Origin: Aliidongia dinghuensis
Lineage (GTDB): Bacteria; Pseudomonadota; Alphaproteobacteria; ATCC43930; CGMCC-115725
Length of the DNA stretch: 64,000 nucleotides
Direction: 5' to 3'
Assembly: GCF_014643535.1 (NCBI RefSeq)
Contig: NZ_BMJQ01000004.1
Span: 62,001 to 126,000 of the forward strand
Shown: positions 39,559 to 48,623 of the stretch, piece after piece
Position numbering within the stretch: the first letter of the stretch is position 1
Layout of the letters: each line of letters starts with the position of its first letter
Notes under the pieces: generated by a model
Seen by the model: only the letters and a program-made list of their open reading frames with translations
Database searches by the model: none
What the model was told of the DNA's origin: nothing
Translations under genes and position numbers: made by a program

Positions 39559-41199
39559 TTGTTCAAGCTCAGGACCAACAGCGGTAGAGCCCTGCATCCT
39601 GCCGTTCCGGCGCTGGCCGACCAGCTGGCGAAGGGTGAGATCGGCCGGCGCGACTTCCTGCGCACGGCCGCCTGGCTCGGCGTGTCGGCGGCGAGCGCCC
39701 AGGCCTTCGCCGCGGCCTTCGGCGGCGCGCTCATGGCACCGGGCCGGGCCGAGGCGGCCGAGGTGCCGAAGAAGGGCGGCAGCCTGCGCTTCACCTGCCA
39801 GATCCAGGAGATGAAGGATCCGGCGCTCGTGTCCTGGATCGAGGCGTCGAACCTCTACCGCAACAGCCTCGAGTTCCTGACGTTGGTCGATGCCGACAAC
39901 GTCACCCACCCCTATCTGGCCCTGAGCTGGGACCCGTCGGAGGATCTCAAGACCTGGCGCTTCAAGCTGCGCCAGGACGTCAAATGGTCGAACGGCGATG
40001 CCTTCAACGCCGACGATGTCGTCTTCAACATCAAGCGCTGGATCCAGCCGACCTCGAAATCCTCCAACCGGACCGCGTTCGCCGCCGTCTCGGACGTCGA
40101 GAAGACCGGCGAGCATGAGGTGACACTGCACCTGTCGCGCCCGGTGCTGTCGATCCCGGAGATGCTCTACGCCTATACCTGCCCGATCTTGCATCGGAAG
40201 TTCGAGGAGCAGGGCGCCGACTGGCCCAAGAACCCGATCGGCACCGGACCCTACAGCCTCGCCGAATATAATGTCGGCCAGCGCGCGACCTTCAAGCGGC
40301 GCGAGGGCTATTGGGGCGAGCCGCCTTATCTCGACGAGATCCGCTACATCGACATGGGTGCCGACGTCACCTCCCACGTGGCGGCCTTGGCCGCGGGCCA
40401 GGTCGACGTGCTCTACCGCGTCACCATCGCCGAGCTCGATCTGGTGAAGCGCCTGCCCAACGTCCAGCTCTTGACCGGTCACGCCGCGCAGACGCTGTGC
40501 CTGCGCATGCAGGTCGACCAGAAGCCGTTCGACGACAAGCGGGTGCGCCAGGCAATCCTGCTCGCGGCCGACAATCAGAAGATGCTGGACCTCGCCTACC
40601 GCGGCATGGGCGTCGTGGCCGAGGACCATCACGTGGCGCCGTTCCAGCCGGAATATTTCAAGCTGCCGCCGCTGAAGCGCGACGTGGCGAAGGCGAAGCA
40701 GTTGCTGGCCGACGCCGGCTACAAGGACGGGCTCGACGTGACGCTCACTGTCGGCAATACCCAGGGCCGGTGGGAGCAGGACACCGCCCAGATCCTGCAG
40801 CAGAACTGCGCCGAGGCCGGCGTGCGCATCAAGCTCAACGTCATGCCGGCGACCGAGTATTGGAACATCTGGAACAAGGCGCCGTTCAGCGTGACCTATT
40901 GGGCGCACCGGCCGCTTGCCGTCATGACGCTCGACCTTGCCTACCGCAAGGGGGCCGAATGGAACGAGACTCATTTCGACGACCCAACCTTCGAGGCGGC
41001 CCTCGACAAGGCGTTGGGCATCATCGATCCCAAGGCGCGATCGCAGGCGATGGAGGCGGTCGAGCGCAGCCTGCAGGATGCGGCGATCATGGTGCAGCCC
41101 TATTGGGCCGACGAGTTCACCGCGGTCTCCGCCAAGGTCAAGGACTACCGGATCCACCCGGCGCATTACTTCAAGATGGACAAGGTCTGGCTGGCCTGA
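39559..41199 (+). CDS. ABC transporter substrate-binding protein (oligopeptide/nickel, SBP_bac_5 type), Tat-exported
   Basis: 546 residues, family 5 solute-binding protein. The N-terminus has a twin-arginine signal (GRRDFLRTAAWLGVSAASAQAFA) and cleavage near AEAAEVPKKGG. Family markers include LALSWDPSEDLKTWRFKLRQDVKWSNGDAFNADDVVFNI. The start is TTG 39559. It is the first gene of a four-gene importer (binding protein, two permeases, fused ATPase). Confidence 0.92.
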   Translation: MFKLRTNSGRALHPAVPALADQLAKGEIGRRDFLRTAAWLGVSAASAQAFAAAFGGALMAPGRAEAAEVPKKGGSLRFTCQIQEMKDPALVSWIEASNLYRNSLEFLTLVDADNVTHPYLALSWDPSEDLKTWRFKLRQDVKWSNGDAFNADDVVFNIKRWIQPTSKSSNRTAFAAVSDVEKTGEHEVTLHLSRPVLSIPEMLYAYTCPILHRKFEEQGADWPKNPIGTGPYSLAEYNVGQRATFKRREGYWGEPPYLDEIRYIDMGADVTSHVAALAAGQVDVLYRVTIAELDLVKRLPNVQLLTGHAAQTLCLRMQVDQKPFDDKRVRQAILLAADNQKMLDLAYRGMGVVAEDHHVAPFQPEYFKLPPLKRDVAKAKQLLADAGYKDGLDVTLTVGNTQGRWEQDTAQILQQNCAEAGVRIKLNVMPATEYWNIWNKAPFSVTYWAHRPLAVMTLDLAYRKGAEWNETHFDDPTFEAALDKALGIIDPKARSQAMEAVERSLQDAAIMVQPYWADEFTAVSAKVKDYRIHPAHYFKMDKVWLA

Positions 41200-41217
41200 T
41201 GCCGGGAGGGTAGGGCA

Positions 41218-42174
41218 GTGACGCGCTACGCACTCGGCAAGGCGATCGAGATGGTGGCCGCCATGGTGGCCGTGTCCTTCGTCGTCTTCCTCATTCTCGA
41301 GGCCAATGTCGATGGGGTCGCGGTCAAGGTGCTGGGCCAGTTCTCGACCCCCGACCAGCGCCAGCTCTGGCTCAGGGAGAACGGCTATTTCGATCCGTTC
41401 TTCCTGCGCTATCTGCGCTGGCTCTGGCATTTCGCGACCGGGCAGTGGGGTGAATCGACTCATTACCGAGAGGCGATCCTCAACCTGCTGCCGGAACGGC
41501 TGGCGGCGACCGGCCTCCTGGCGCTCTGCACGCTCGCCGTCATGGTGCCGCTGTCGCTGATCCTGGGCGTGCTCGCCGGCGTGCGCGAGGGCTCGCCGAT
41601 CGATCGGGTCGTTACCCTCTTCTCGGTGGTGACCATCTCGGTGCCGGAGTTCGCGAGTGCGGTCTTCCTCTCGGCCCTCTTCGTGTTCTCGCTCGGCTGG
41701 CTGCCGGGCGCCAGCACCATGACTTCGGGCTTCTCCTGGCGCGAGCTGGTCCTGCCGGTCATGGTGCTGGCGCTCTATTCGACCGGCTATCTTGCCCGCA
41801 TCACGCGTGCCTCCATGGCCGAGGTCATGGCCTCGCCCTACATACGCACGGCGCTCATGAAGGGGGCCTCGCCGGCGCGGATCGTGTTCCGCCACGCGCT
41901 GCGTAACGCGCTGATCGCGCCTGTCACGGTCATCATGCTGCAGGTGCCATGGCTCCTGTCCGGCGTGATCGTGGTCGAAGTGTTCTTCGCCTATAAGGGC
42001 TTCGGCACGCTGCTCTACGAGGCCTCGCTCAACAGCGACGTCTATGTCATCGAGGATTGCGCGATGGTGAGCGTCGTGGTCGTGGTGTCGACCCAGCTCG
42101 CCTCCGACCTCATTTATGCCTGGCTCAACCCGCGCATCGAATTCGGCCGCAAGGCCGGGGCAGGCACGCGATGA
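41218..42174 (+). CDS. ABC transporter permease, DppB/OppB type
   Basis: 318 residues with six likely membrane helices and the EAA-type loop RASMAEVMASPYIRTALMKGASPARIVFRHALRNALIAP that contacts the ATPase. The start is GTG 41218, and the stop overlaps the next permease start (ATGA). Confidence 0.93.
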   Translation: MTRYALGKAIEMVAAMVAVSFVVFLILEANVDGVAVKVLGQFSTPDQRQLWLRENGYFDPFFLRYLRWLWHFATGQWGESTHYREAILNLLPERLAATGLLALCTLAVMVPLSLILGVLAGVREGSPIDRVVTLFSVVTISVPEFASAVFLSALFVFSLGWLPGASTMTSGFSWRELVLPVMVLALYSTGYLARITRASMAEVMASPYIRTALMKGASPARIVFRHALRNALIAPVTVIMLQVPWLLSGVIVVEVFFAYKGFGTLLYEASLNSDVYVIEDCAMVSVVVVVSTQLASDLIYAWLNPRIEFGRKAGAGTR

Positions 42175-43040
42175 AGGCCGGGCGTATCCTCGCGGCGCTG
42201 GCACGGCCGACGGTGCTCGTCGGCGTCGTGCTGGTTGGCATCTGGATCGTCTGCGCGCTGTTCGCGGGCGTCCTCGCCCCCTATGACCCGCTGCAGAGCC
42301 AGATGCCGCTCGTTCCGCCGGGCGGCGCGGCACCCGACGGGCACCGCTTCTGGCTCGGCACGGATCTGCTCGGCCGGGACATCCTGTCACGCCTCATCTA
42401 TGGCGCACGCACCGTCGTGATCTGGGCCGGGCTCGCGACGGCCACCGCCTACATTGTCGGCATCGCCGGCGGCCTGGTCGCGGGCTATTACCGCGGCCGG
42501 GTCGATGCGGCGCTGTCGTTCCTCGCCAACGTCGTGCTCTCTTTCCCGGTTCTGGTCCTCTACATCCTGATCATCGTCACGCTGGGTGCCTCCGGTGCCA
42601 ACATCGTGATCGCCGTCACCTTCGCGAGCGCGCCGGCGATCTTCCGCCTGGTCCGCGCGCTGACCATCGATATCAGCGGCCGCGACTTCGTGGCCGCGGC
42701 CGTGACCCAGGGCGAGAGTGCCGTGCGTATCATGACGGTCGAGATTCTGCCGAACGCGACCGGCCCGTTGGTCGTCGATGCCTGCCTCCGGCTCGGCTAC
42801 ACCAGCATTACGATCGGCGTGCTGGGCTTCCTGGGCCTCGGCCTGCCGCCGCCCACGCCGGACTGGGGCGGCATGGTCAATGACGGGCGGGCGATGGCGA
42901 TCGCCTTCCCGCATCTCGTGATCTTTCCCTGCATCGCGATCTCGTCCCTGATGCTGGGGCTGAGCCTGCTCGCCGACGGGCTCCGCGAATTCTCCCGCTC
43001 GGCCCCGCGGGGCGGTGAAGCGGCGGAGGCCAAGTCATGA
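42171..43040 (+). CDS. ABC transporter permease, DppC/OppC type
   Basis: 289 residues. It has the N-terminal helix and the HRFWLGTDLLGRDILSRLIYGAR motif of OppC proteins, five further membrane helices, and the coupling loop VRALTIDISGRDFVAAAVTQGES. The start ATG 42171 overlaps the upstream stop, and the stop overlaps the ATPase start. Confidence 0.93.
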   Translation: MKAGRILAALARPTVLVGVVLVGIWIVCALFAGVLAPYDPLQSQMPLVPPGGAAPDGHRFWLGTDLLGRDILSRLIYGARTVVIWAGLATATAYIVGIAGGLVAGYYRGRVDAALSFLANVVLSFPVLVLYILIIVTLGASGANIVIAVTFASAPAIFRLVRALTIDISGRDFVAAAVTQGESAVRIMTVEILPNATGPLVVDACLRLGYTSITIGVLGFLGLGLPPPTPDWGGMVNDGRAMAIAFPHLVIFPCIAISSLMLGLSLLADGLREFSRSAPRGGEAAEAKS

Positions 43041-44635
43041 GCGAGCCCGTCATCTCGGTCGAGAACCTGTCGGTCGCCCTGCCGCGCGGCGCCGACCGGC
43101 GTTGGGCCGTCGAAGACATGAGCCTCACGGTCGAGCGCGGCGAGATCCTGTGCGTGGTCGGCGAGTCCGGCTCCGGCAAGTCGGTGCTGGCGAGCGCGCT
43201 CATGGGGGCGCTCGCCAGCGGCCTCAAGGCGAAGGGCGGCCGGGTCCTGTTTGAGGGCGAGGACCTGGCCCGCGCCCCGGCCCGGCGCCTGCGGTCGATC
43301 CGCGGCAACAAGATCGCCATGATCTTCCAGGAGCCGATGGCGGCGCTCAATCCCGCGGTCCCGGCCGGCAAGCAGGTCGAGGAGGTGTTCGAGATCCATG
43401 CCCCGGCGATGGGTGCGGAGGAACGCCGGCGTCGCGCGCTGAAGCTGCTCGCCGACACGCACCTGCCGGAGCCCGAACGCATCGCGGCCTCCTACCCGCA
43501 TCAGCTGTCCGGCGGCCAGTGCCAGCGGGTGGTGATCGCCATGGCGCTCGCCATGGAGCCGCTCCTGCTGATCGCCGACGAGCCGACGACGGCGCTCGAC
43601 GTCACGACCCAGGCGCAGATCCTGAAGCTGGTGCGCGAGCTCCGGGACGACCATGGCCATGGCATCCTGTTCGTGACCCATGATTTTGGCGTGGTCGCCG
43701 ATATTGCCGACCGGGTCGCCGTCATGCAGGGCGGCCGGCTGGTCGAGATCGGGGCGGCCGCTGACGTGCTGACCCGGCCGCAGCATCCCTATACGAAGAA
43801 GCTGCTCGCCGCGGTGCCGTCCCTGGCGCCGGCCGCGGCCCGGCCCATGGTGGTGACGCCGCCGGCGATCCGGCTCGAAGGCGTCTGCAAATCCTATGGC
43901 CGCCTCCAGGCGGTGCGCCAGGTAACGCTCGAAGTGCCCAGGGGCGCCACGCTTGCGGTCGTGGGCGAGTCCGGGTCAGGCAAGAGCACGCTTGCCAAGA
44001 CCGTGATCCGGCTCATCGAGCCCAGCGACGGGCGCGTGCTGATCGAGGATGTGGATTTCGCACGCCTGCCCAAGGTCGAGCTCAACCGTCGGCGCCGCCT
44101 GATCCAGATGATCTTCCAGGATCCCTATGGCTCGCTCAATCCGCGCCGGACGGTCGGCGACATGCTGGTCCGTGCCGGCGTGCTCGGTGGCGCCTCGACA
44201 GGGGAGGCGCGGCGGCGGGCGGCCGAGCTCGTCGAGCTGGTCGGGCTCCGGCCGGAGGCGCTCGGGCGCAAGCCGCACGCCTTTTCCGGCGGGCAGCGCC
44301 AGCGCATCGGCATCGCCCGCGCGCTCGCCATGAATCCCTCGATCATCATCGCGGACGAAAGCGTCTCGGCCCTCGACGTCTCGGTGCAGAAGCAGGTGCT
44401 GGAGCTGCTCGAGGACCTGCAGCGGCGCACCGGGCTCACCATGCTGTTCATCACCCACGACCTGCGCGTCGCGGCGCAGATCGCCGATCTCATCGCAGTG
44501 ATGCAGCGCGGCGAGGTCGTCGAGTTCGGGCCTGCCGCGGAAGTCCTGTTTGCCCCCCGCCATACCTATACGGCCGAGTTGGTCGACGCCGCGCCGGGCC
44601 GGCACTGGCAGCGGCCGGCAGAGCTCGCCGTTTGA
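43037..44635 (+). CDS. ABC transporter ATPase, fused DppD-DppF tandem
   Basis: 532 residues with two complete ATPase cassettes in one chain. Cassette 1 has Walker [10 protein letters not shown], signature LSGGQCQRV and Walker [10 protein letters not shown]. Cassette 2 has [24 protein letters not shown] and [14 protein letters not shown]. It powers the importer encoded upstream. Its last codons and TGA lie within the first unit of a 14-bp tandem repeat (44623-44706). Confidence 0.94.
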   Translation: MSEPVISVENLSVALPRGADRRWAVEDMSLTVERGEILCVVGESGSGKSVLASALMGALASGLKAKGGRVLFEGEDLARAPARRLRSIRGNKIAMIFQEPMAALNPAVPAGKQVEEVFEIHAPAMGAEERRRRALKLLADTHLPEPERIAASYPHQLSGGQCQRVVIAMALAMEPLLLIADEPTTALDVTTQAQILKLVRELRDDHGHGILFVTHDFGVVADIADRVAVMQGGRLVEIGAAADVLTRPQHPYTKKLLAAVPSLAPAAARPMVVTPPAIRLEGVCKSYGRLQAVRQVTLEVPRGATLAVVGESGSGKSTLAKTVIRLIEPSDGRVLIEDVDFARLPKVELNRRRRLIQMIFQDPYGSLNPRRTVGDMLVRAGVLGGASTGEARRRAAELVELVGLRPEALGRKPHAFSGGQRQRIGIARALAMNPSIIIADESVSALDVSVQKQVLELLEDLQRRTGLTMLFITHDLRVAAQIADLIAVMQRGEVVEFGPAAEVLFAPRHTYTAELVDAAPGRHWQRPAELAV

Positions 44636-44706
44636 AGCTCGCCGTTTGAAGCTCGCCGTTTGAAGCTCGCCGTTTGAAGCTCGCCGTTTGAAGCTCGCCG
44701 TTTGAC
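44623..44706. repeat. Six tandem copies of a 14-bp unit overlapping the ABC-ATPase stop codon
   Basis: The unit GCTCGCCGTTTGAA begins at 44623, 44637, 44651, 44665, 44679 and 44693 (last copy ends GAC). Five copies are identical. The first copy encodes the final residues and TGA of the ATPase. GCTCGCC of any copy can pair with GGCGAGC at 44708-44714, so alternative hairpins are possible. Replication slippage is the likely origin. Confidence 0.95.
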
Positions 44707-44817
44707 AGGCGAGCGGCGGAGGCTCAGGCTATTGTCGGTGCCGGATGACCCCGCTGACGGCGCTTTACAGGCCCCATCGGGGCAGACGGCTTGTCTTTCG
44801 CGCTCGGAGGACATGTC

Positions 44818-45285
44818 ATGACCATTGCACCCACTCTCGAGCAATATCTGACCCAGCGCGGGATCGCCTATGATCTCGTGCGTCATGCGCCAACCCTGTC
44901 GTCGATGCGCACGGCGCAGGCAAGCCACGTTCCGGGCCGCCGCCTTGCAAAGGCGGTCCTGGTGCGGAAGGACGCGCATTATCTCCTAGCCGTCCTGGCC
45001 GCCTCCCGCCACCTCGAGCTCGATGCCCTCTCGGCGCGCCTCAACCACGCGGTGGAACTGGCGAGCGAGCAGGAGATCGGCTCGCTGTTCGGCGACTGCT
45101 CCCGCGGCGCCGTGCCGGCACTTGGCACCGCCTATGGGCTGGACGTCATCGTCGACGACAATCTCATGGCGGAGCCCGAGATCTATTTCGAAGGCGGCGA
45201 CCATGCGACGCTCGTCCATATGACCGGCGCCCAGTTCACGCAGGCCACCGCCGGGATGATGCATGGGCAGTTCAGCCGCGCCTGA
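44818..45285 (+). CDS. YbaK/ProX-type aminoacyl-tRNA deacylase-like protein
   Basis: 155 residues of the YbaK/EbsC family, trans-editing hydrolases that clear misacylated tRNA. Matches are IAYDLVRHAPTLSSMRTAQASHVPGRRLAKAVLVRKD, with the catalytic-type Lys, and SLFGDCSRGAVPALGTAYG. ATG 44818 follows GGAGGACATGTC. It has its own short leader and is separated from the transporter by the tandem repeat. Confidence 0.9.
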   Translation: MTIAPTLEQYLTQRGIAYDLVRHAPTLSSMRTAQASHVPGRRLAKAVLVRKDAHYLLAVLAASRHLELDALSARLNHAVELASEQEIGSLFGDCSRGAVPALGTAYGLDVIVDDNLMAEPEIYFEGGDHATLVHMTGAQFTQATAGMMHGQFSRA

Positions 45286-45336
45286 GGCGCATCTGCTGCG
45301 GTTTGCCAGCTTGACGCGGCGCGAGCGTCCTCATAG

Positions 45337-45561
45337 ATGCGGCCGAAATGGCGGCGCTCAACCCGATCGTCGTTCGCCGACATCAACGGGCGACCGGGGC
45401 TGGTGCTGTTTACGAGCGAAGCCCTATTCGCGGCGCTGACGATCGAGGCCAGCGACGGGCGGATAGCGGCGATCTACCCGATCCAGAGTCCGGAAAGGCT
45501 GCGCCGCCTGGCGCAGGCGCTGCCGTTGGGTTCGCTGCCGTTGGGTTTCTGGGCTTGCTGA
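45337..45561 (+). pseudogene. C-terminal fragment of an ECF41 (SigJ-like) sigma factor
   Basis: The 74-codon frame contains NGRPGLVLFTSEALFAALTIEASDGRIAAIYPIQSPERLRRL, which is the end of the SnoaL-like C-terminal domain of ECF41 sigma factors (typically NGxPGLVL...DGRIxxIY...NPxKLxxL). An in-frame TAG lies directly before the ATG, and neither sigma2 nor sigma4 is found upstream, where the YbaK gene sits. I read it as a decayed 5'-truncated gene. Confidence 0.65.
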
Positions 45562-45566
45562 AGGGG

Positions 45567-45594
45567 AGAGGAGCCGAAAAAAAACGGCTCCTCT
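45567..45594. terminator. Hairpin between convergent units
   Basis: AGAGGAGCCG and CGGCTCCTCT form a 10-bp perfect stem around a loop of eight A (eight U on the minus strand). It lies between the sigma fragment and the end of the FecR/DUF6600 gene and probably helps end transcription, although no trailing T-run exists. Confidence 0.5.
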
Positions 45595-45619
45595 TAGCTG
45601 TCAGCGCGTGACCAATGAA

Positions 45620-48208
45620 TCAGGTCGGATGGCCATTCTTGTCCTGCTGGTGCGGGGCCGCCTGATGCGGCTGTTGCGGCCGGGCCTGTGGCTGTGGCCT
45701 TGGTTGGGATTGGGGTTGGGGTTGCGGCCGAGGTTGAGGCTGGACGTGGACGGGCGCTGGCGCTTGCGGCCGCGGCGCAGCTTGGGGCTGCGGCCGGGGC
45801 GCGACTTGCGGCTGTGGCCGCGGCGCCGGGTGATATTGCGCCGGAGGCGGCGGTGCCGGCCGGGCCTGGGGCTGGACATGAACGGGTGCCGGCGCGCGTG
45901 GCGCCGTCGTCGCGGGGGTGGGCGCGTGGGCCTGCGGCTGCGGTTGGGGCGCTGGGAAGCGCGTACCCTCGTTGCGCGGCTGGGCGATGGGCGTCGGCGG
46001 TTGCGGTGCCGGGCGAGCCGTGGGCACCGACTGCGGCGCCGGATGCGCCTGCGGTACCGGATTCGGTCGGGCTGCCGGTGTCGGCGCGCCCGCATGGAAC
46101 GGCGCCGTCGGTGCCGCGCCGTTGCCCGGATGCGGCACAGCGCCGTTGATCGGGCCGACCGGATGGGGCTGCGGGACGCCGCCCGGACGCGGTGTCGCGG
46201 TTGGCGCCGCGCCGCGGGGCTGAGCCGCTGTCGGCGTCGCGCCGATGCCTGGGTGTGGCACGGCACCGGCGATGGGGGCGGCCGGGTGCGGTTGCGGAAC
46301 CGCCCCGGGCTGCGATGTCGCGTTCGGCGCGTTGGTGCGCGGCTGAGCGGCTGTCGGCGTCGTGCCGATGCCAGGGTGCGGCACGGCACCGGCGATCGGG
46401 CCGACCGGATGCGGCTGCGGAACGCCGCCCGGATGAGGGGCTGTGGGCGGGACTGCGCCGCGCGGCTGGGCCGTCGTCGGCGTCGTCCCGATGCCCGGAT
46501 GCGGCACGGTACCGGCGATCGGGCCGCCAGCGACGGGGTTGCCAGCGACGGGACTGCCAGCGACGGGGCCGCCAGCGTGCGGCTGCGGCACGCCGTTGGG
46601 ACGTGCTGCCGCGGCCGCCGTCGGCGGCACAGCCGGGTGCGCGCCCGCCGGTGCGGTGCCTGCCGTTCGTGCCGCCGGTGCCGCGGGGACGGCGGTCGGC
46701 ACGACCCGGCCTTGCGGCGTCGTGCGGGTCGTCGGCATCTGCAGCTTCGCCTGCGGCGGTGCCTGCATGGGATGGGCAGCCGCGGCAGACCCGACCCGGC
46801 TGGCGACGGTCGGCTGGGGCAGGGCGGACGCGAGCGCGTTCGCATGCGCCGGGCCGGCCGCTGCGGCGATCGGGTGGGTAAAGCGCGCCGCTTGTGCGGC
46901 CGGCAGCGCCGCCTGACGCACCGGCTGGGCATTCACGAAGGTATTCCGATTGACCGCCGTCACGGCACGCTGGTTGACGTAGGTGGTGTTGTTGACGTTG
47001 GTGATGTTGTTCACGTTATTGATGTTGTTCACGGTCTTGTTGACCGTGATGTTGTTGATCTTCGTCTCGGAAACGTTCGTGATATTCACGTTGTGGATGT
47101 AGCGGTCGCTGTGGTGGTACCACGGCTCATAGACCTCGTCGGGGCCGAGCGGCACCCAACCAACCGCGGCACCGAAGCCGACGCCGATGCCGATCGAGAC
47201 GCCGACACCGATCCCCGGATCGCCGCCGACGAAGGCGACGAGCGCCGGTGCATAGACCGGTTCCGCGACTTCCTCGCCCGGGACCCAGCCCCACCGATCA
47301 TCGACATAGGCCCAACGACCGTAGTGGAACGGCGCGAAGCCCCATGGCTCGTCATCGACCCAGGTCCAGCCCCAGGGGCCGACATAGCTCCAACGGCCCT
47401 CGCGATAGGGCGCCCAGTCCGCGTCGACCGCGGACGGGTACCAGACCGCGCCATATTGCGGCGACTGCTGCCAGGTGCCGTATTGGTCGAGATTGTCGGC
47501 GCCGACCATCTGCGGCGAGGTGTAGCGATGGGCGACCGGTCGCTCGAGCGAGTGCGTCCGGTCGGCGACCCAATGGTCGAACCCGTCGTCCTGGATCGGC
47601 TGCTGCGTGTATTGCAGCGGATCGCCGGAGCTCACGACCAGCTCGTTGTTCGTCTCGACCGGCACGGTGCCGCTCGGTTCGATCAGCTGGGCGTTGCCGT
47701 AGAGCGCGCCGACCTGCGTCGGGTTCTGGTCGTCGCCCGCCGTGATCCGATAGGTGCCGTCGGTGTTGAGCGCGACGGTGCCGCGCGGCACCGTCACTTC
47801 GTAGGTCTCGTTCGGCTGCCGGTCGTGCAGGCGCACGTCGACCCGGCCCTGCGGCACGTTGATGTCGACGCTGTGGTCGTCGACCGCGACGATGTCGACC
47901 TCGGTGCCGCCGTCGAGATCGACGCGGGCGGCGCCGATCTGGATCTCGGCCTTGCCGCCCGGCTCGGTCCACAGCGACGAGCCGGCCGTCATCGGATAAT
48001 TGACCGTCGCCGCGGCCCAGGGATCGTTGGCACTCGGGTGCAGCGACACCGTGCCCTCGACGAGCGAGACATAGCCCACGCGCGCAGGCGGATCCTGCGA
48101 CGGTGCATCCTGCGCCCGGGCGGGGACGCCGCCGAAACCGAAGGCGGCGAACGCGCAGAGCGCCACGCTCAATGCACCCGAACAGCTCAGCCGAAACTTC
48201 CCGGACAT
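45620..48208 (-). CDS. Secreted FecR/DUF6600-domain protein with long Pro/Gln/His-rich repeats
   Basis: 862 residues. Signal peptide (to ARAQDAP), a FecR-like beta domain at about 40-150 (VGYVSLVEGTVSLHPS, EVTVPRGTVALNTDGTYRI), and a DUF6600 Trp-rich domain at about 240-330 (WYPSAVDADWAPYREGRWSYVG, GRWAYVDDRWGWVPGE). Then comes an Asn/Val stretch (NNINNVNNITNVNNTTYVN) and a disordered tail with four diverged units of about 40 residues (GGVPQPHPVGPIAGAVPHPG) and a Gln-Pro-rich end. ATG 48208 follows AAAGGAG. It is probably a periplasmic or envelope structural protein; it carries no enzyme motif. Confidence 0.85.
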   Translation of the reverse strand: MSGKFRLSCSGALSVALCAFAAFGFGGVPARAQDAPSQDPPARVGYVSLVEGTVSLHPSANDPWAAATVNYPMTAGSSLWTEPGGKAEIQIGAARVDLDGGTEVDIVAVDDHSVDINVPQGRVDVRLHDRQPNETYEVTVPRGTVALNTDGTYRITAGDDQNPTQVGALYGNAQLIEPSGTVPVETNNELVVSSGDPLQYTQQPIQDDGFDHWVADRTHSLERPVAHRYTSPQMVGADNLDQYGTWQQSPQYGAVWYPSAVDADWAPYREGRWSYVGPWGWTWVDDEPWGFAPFHYGRWAYVDDRWGWVPGEEVAEPVYAPALVAFVGGDPGIGVGVSIGIGVGFGAAVGWVPLGPDEVYEPWYHHSDRYIHNVNITNVSETKINNITVNKTVNNINNVNNITNVNNTTYVNQRAVTAVNRNTFVNAQPVRQAALPAAQAARFTHPIAAAAGPAHANALASALPQPTVASRVGSAAAAHPMQAPPQAKLQMPTTRTTPQGRVVPTAVPAAPAARTAGTAPAGAHPAVPPTAAAAARPNGVPQPHAGGPVAGSPVAGNPVAGGPIAGTVPHPGIGTTPTTAQPRGAVPPTAPHPGGVPQPHPVGPIAGAVPHPGIGTTPTAAQPRTNAPNATSQPGAVPQPHPAAPIAGAVPHPGIGATPTAAQPRGAAPTATPRPGGVPQPHPVGPINGAVPHPGNGAAPTAPFHAGAPTPAARPNPVPQAHPAPQSVPTARPAPQPPTPIAQPRNEGTRFPAPQPQPQAHAPTPATTAPRAPAPVHVQPQARPAPPPPAQYHPAPRPQPQVAPRPQPQAAPRPQAPAPVHVQPQPRPQPQPQSQPRPQPQARPQQPHQAAPHQQDKNGHPT

Positions 48209-48456
48209 TTCCCGCTCCTTTGCGCCTTCAGGCGAACGGATATCTGGAAAACGCCCAAGCGCATCTCCCTATTCCGGACCGTGCGGGCAGCGGTCGGACA
48301 TGGATTTCGATGTTTTTGCAATGGCTTGGCTCCGTGGCGGCTGCCTCTCGGCCCGGCGCGCCAAAATTGCCTCACCCCCAATTGTCTGAGCCTGGGCGAA
48401 GAGGGGACATCGGTTCCCTTCTTAACCTCAGCGCAACCTCCACCGGGTAGATTAGA
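48209..48456. other. Leader/intergenic region between FecR/DUF6600 gene and sRNA candidate
   Basis: Contains the ribosome site and promoter region of the leftward FecR/DUF6600 gene. A TAGATT at about 48450 could be the -10 of a short rightward transcript. No protein is recognised. Confidence 0.4.
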
Positions 48457-48535
48457 CGCACGGCTTCGGCCGGACGTCTTCACTTGAGGCGTTTCCTCCC
48501 TGACTCAGGGCCGCCATCCGCGGCCCTTTTTCTTT
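48457..48535 (+). ncRNA. Candidate small structured RNA ending in a terminator
   Basis: About 79 bases with a UUCG tetraloop hairpin (CGGC-TTCG-GCCG, flanked by GACG/CGTC), a GAGG-CGTTT-CCTC hairpin, a CCCTGA-C-TCAGGG palindrome and the terminator at 48508-48535. No rightward gene precedes this terminator. The RNA is an inference; no known family is recognised. Confidence 0.35.
48508..48535 (+). terminator. Rho-independent terminator, rightward
   Basis: GGGCCGC-CATCC-GCGGCCC followed by TTTTTCTTT: a strong intrinsic terminator. It has no upstream coding gene on its strand for more than 2.9 kb. Confidence 0.85.
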
Positions 48536-48623
48536 GGCACGCCCGACGGCTTTTTGCCGCCTTGCGCTTCGCTTGTCCAGGCGACAGGTTGGGTGCTCCT
48601 GCGCAACCTTTCGGGACGACAAG

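Noticed and set aside
39454..42390. A 978-codon minus-strand frame
   Set aside because: Shadow of the ABC binding protein and permease genes on the plus strand, which have clear motifs and coupled starts.
44623..44706. CRISPR array
   Set aside because: The 14-bp units are directly adjacent without spacers and no cas genes are present; it is a simple tandem repeat.
45608..48487. A 959-codon open frame on the plus strand
   Set aside because: It is antisense to the FecR/DUF6600 gene. Its translation is Arg/Leu-rich with no domain, which is expected opposite Pro/Ala/Gln-rich coding DNA; the minus strand has a signal peptide, ribosome site and known domains.
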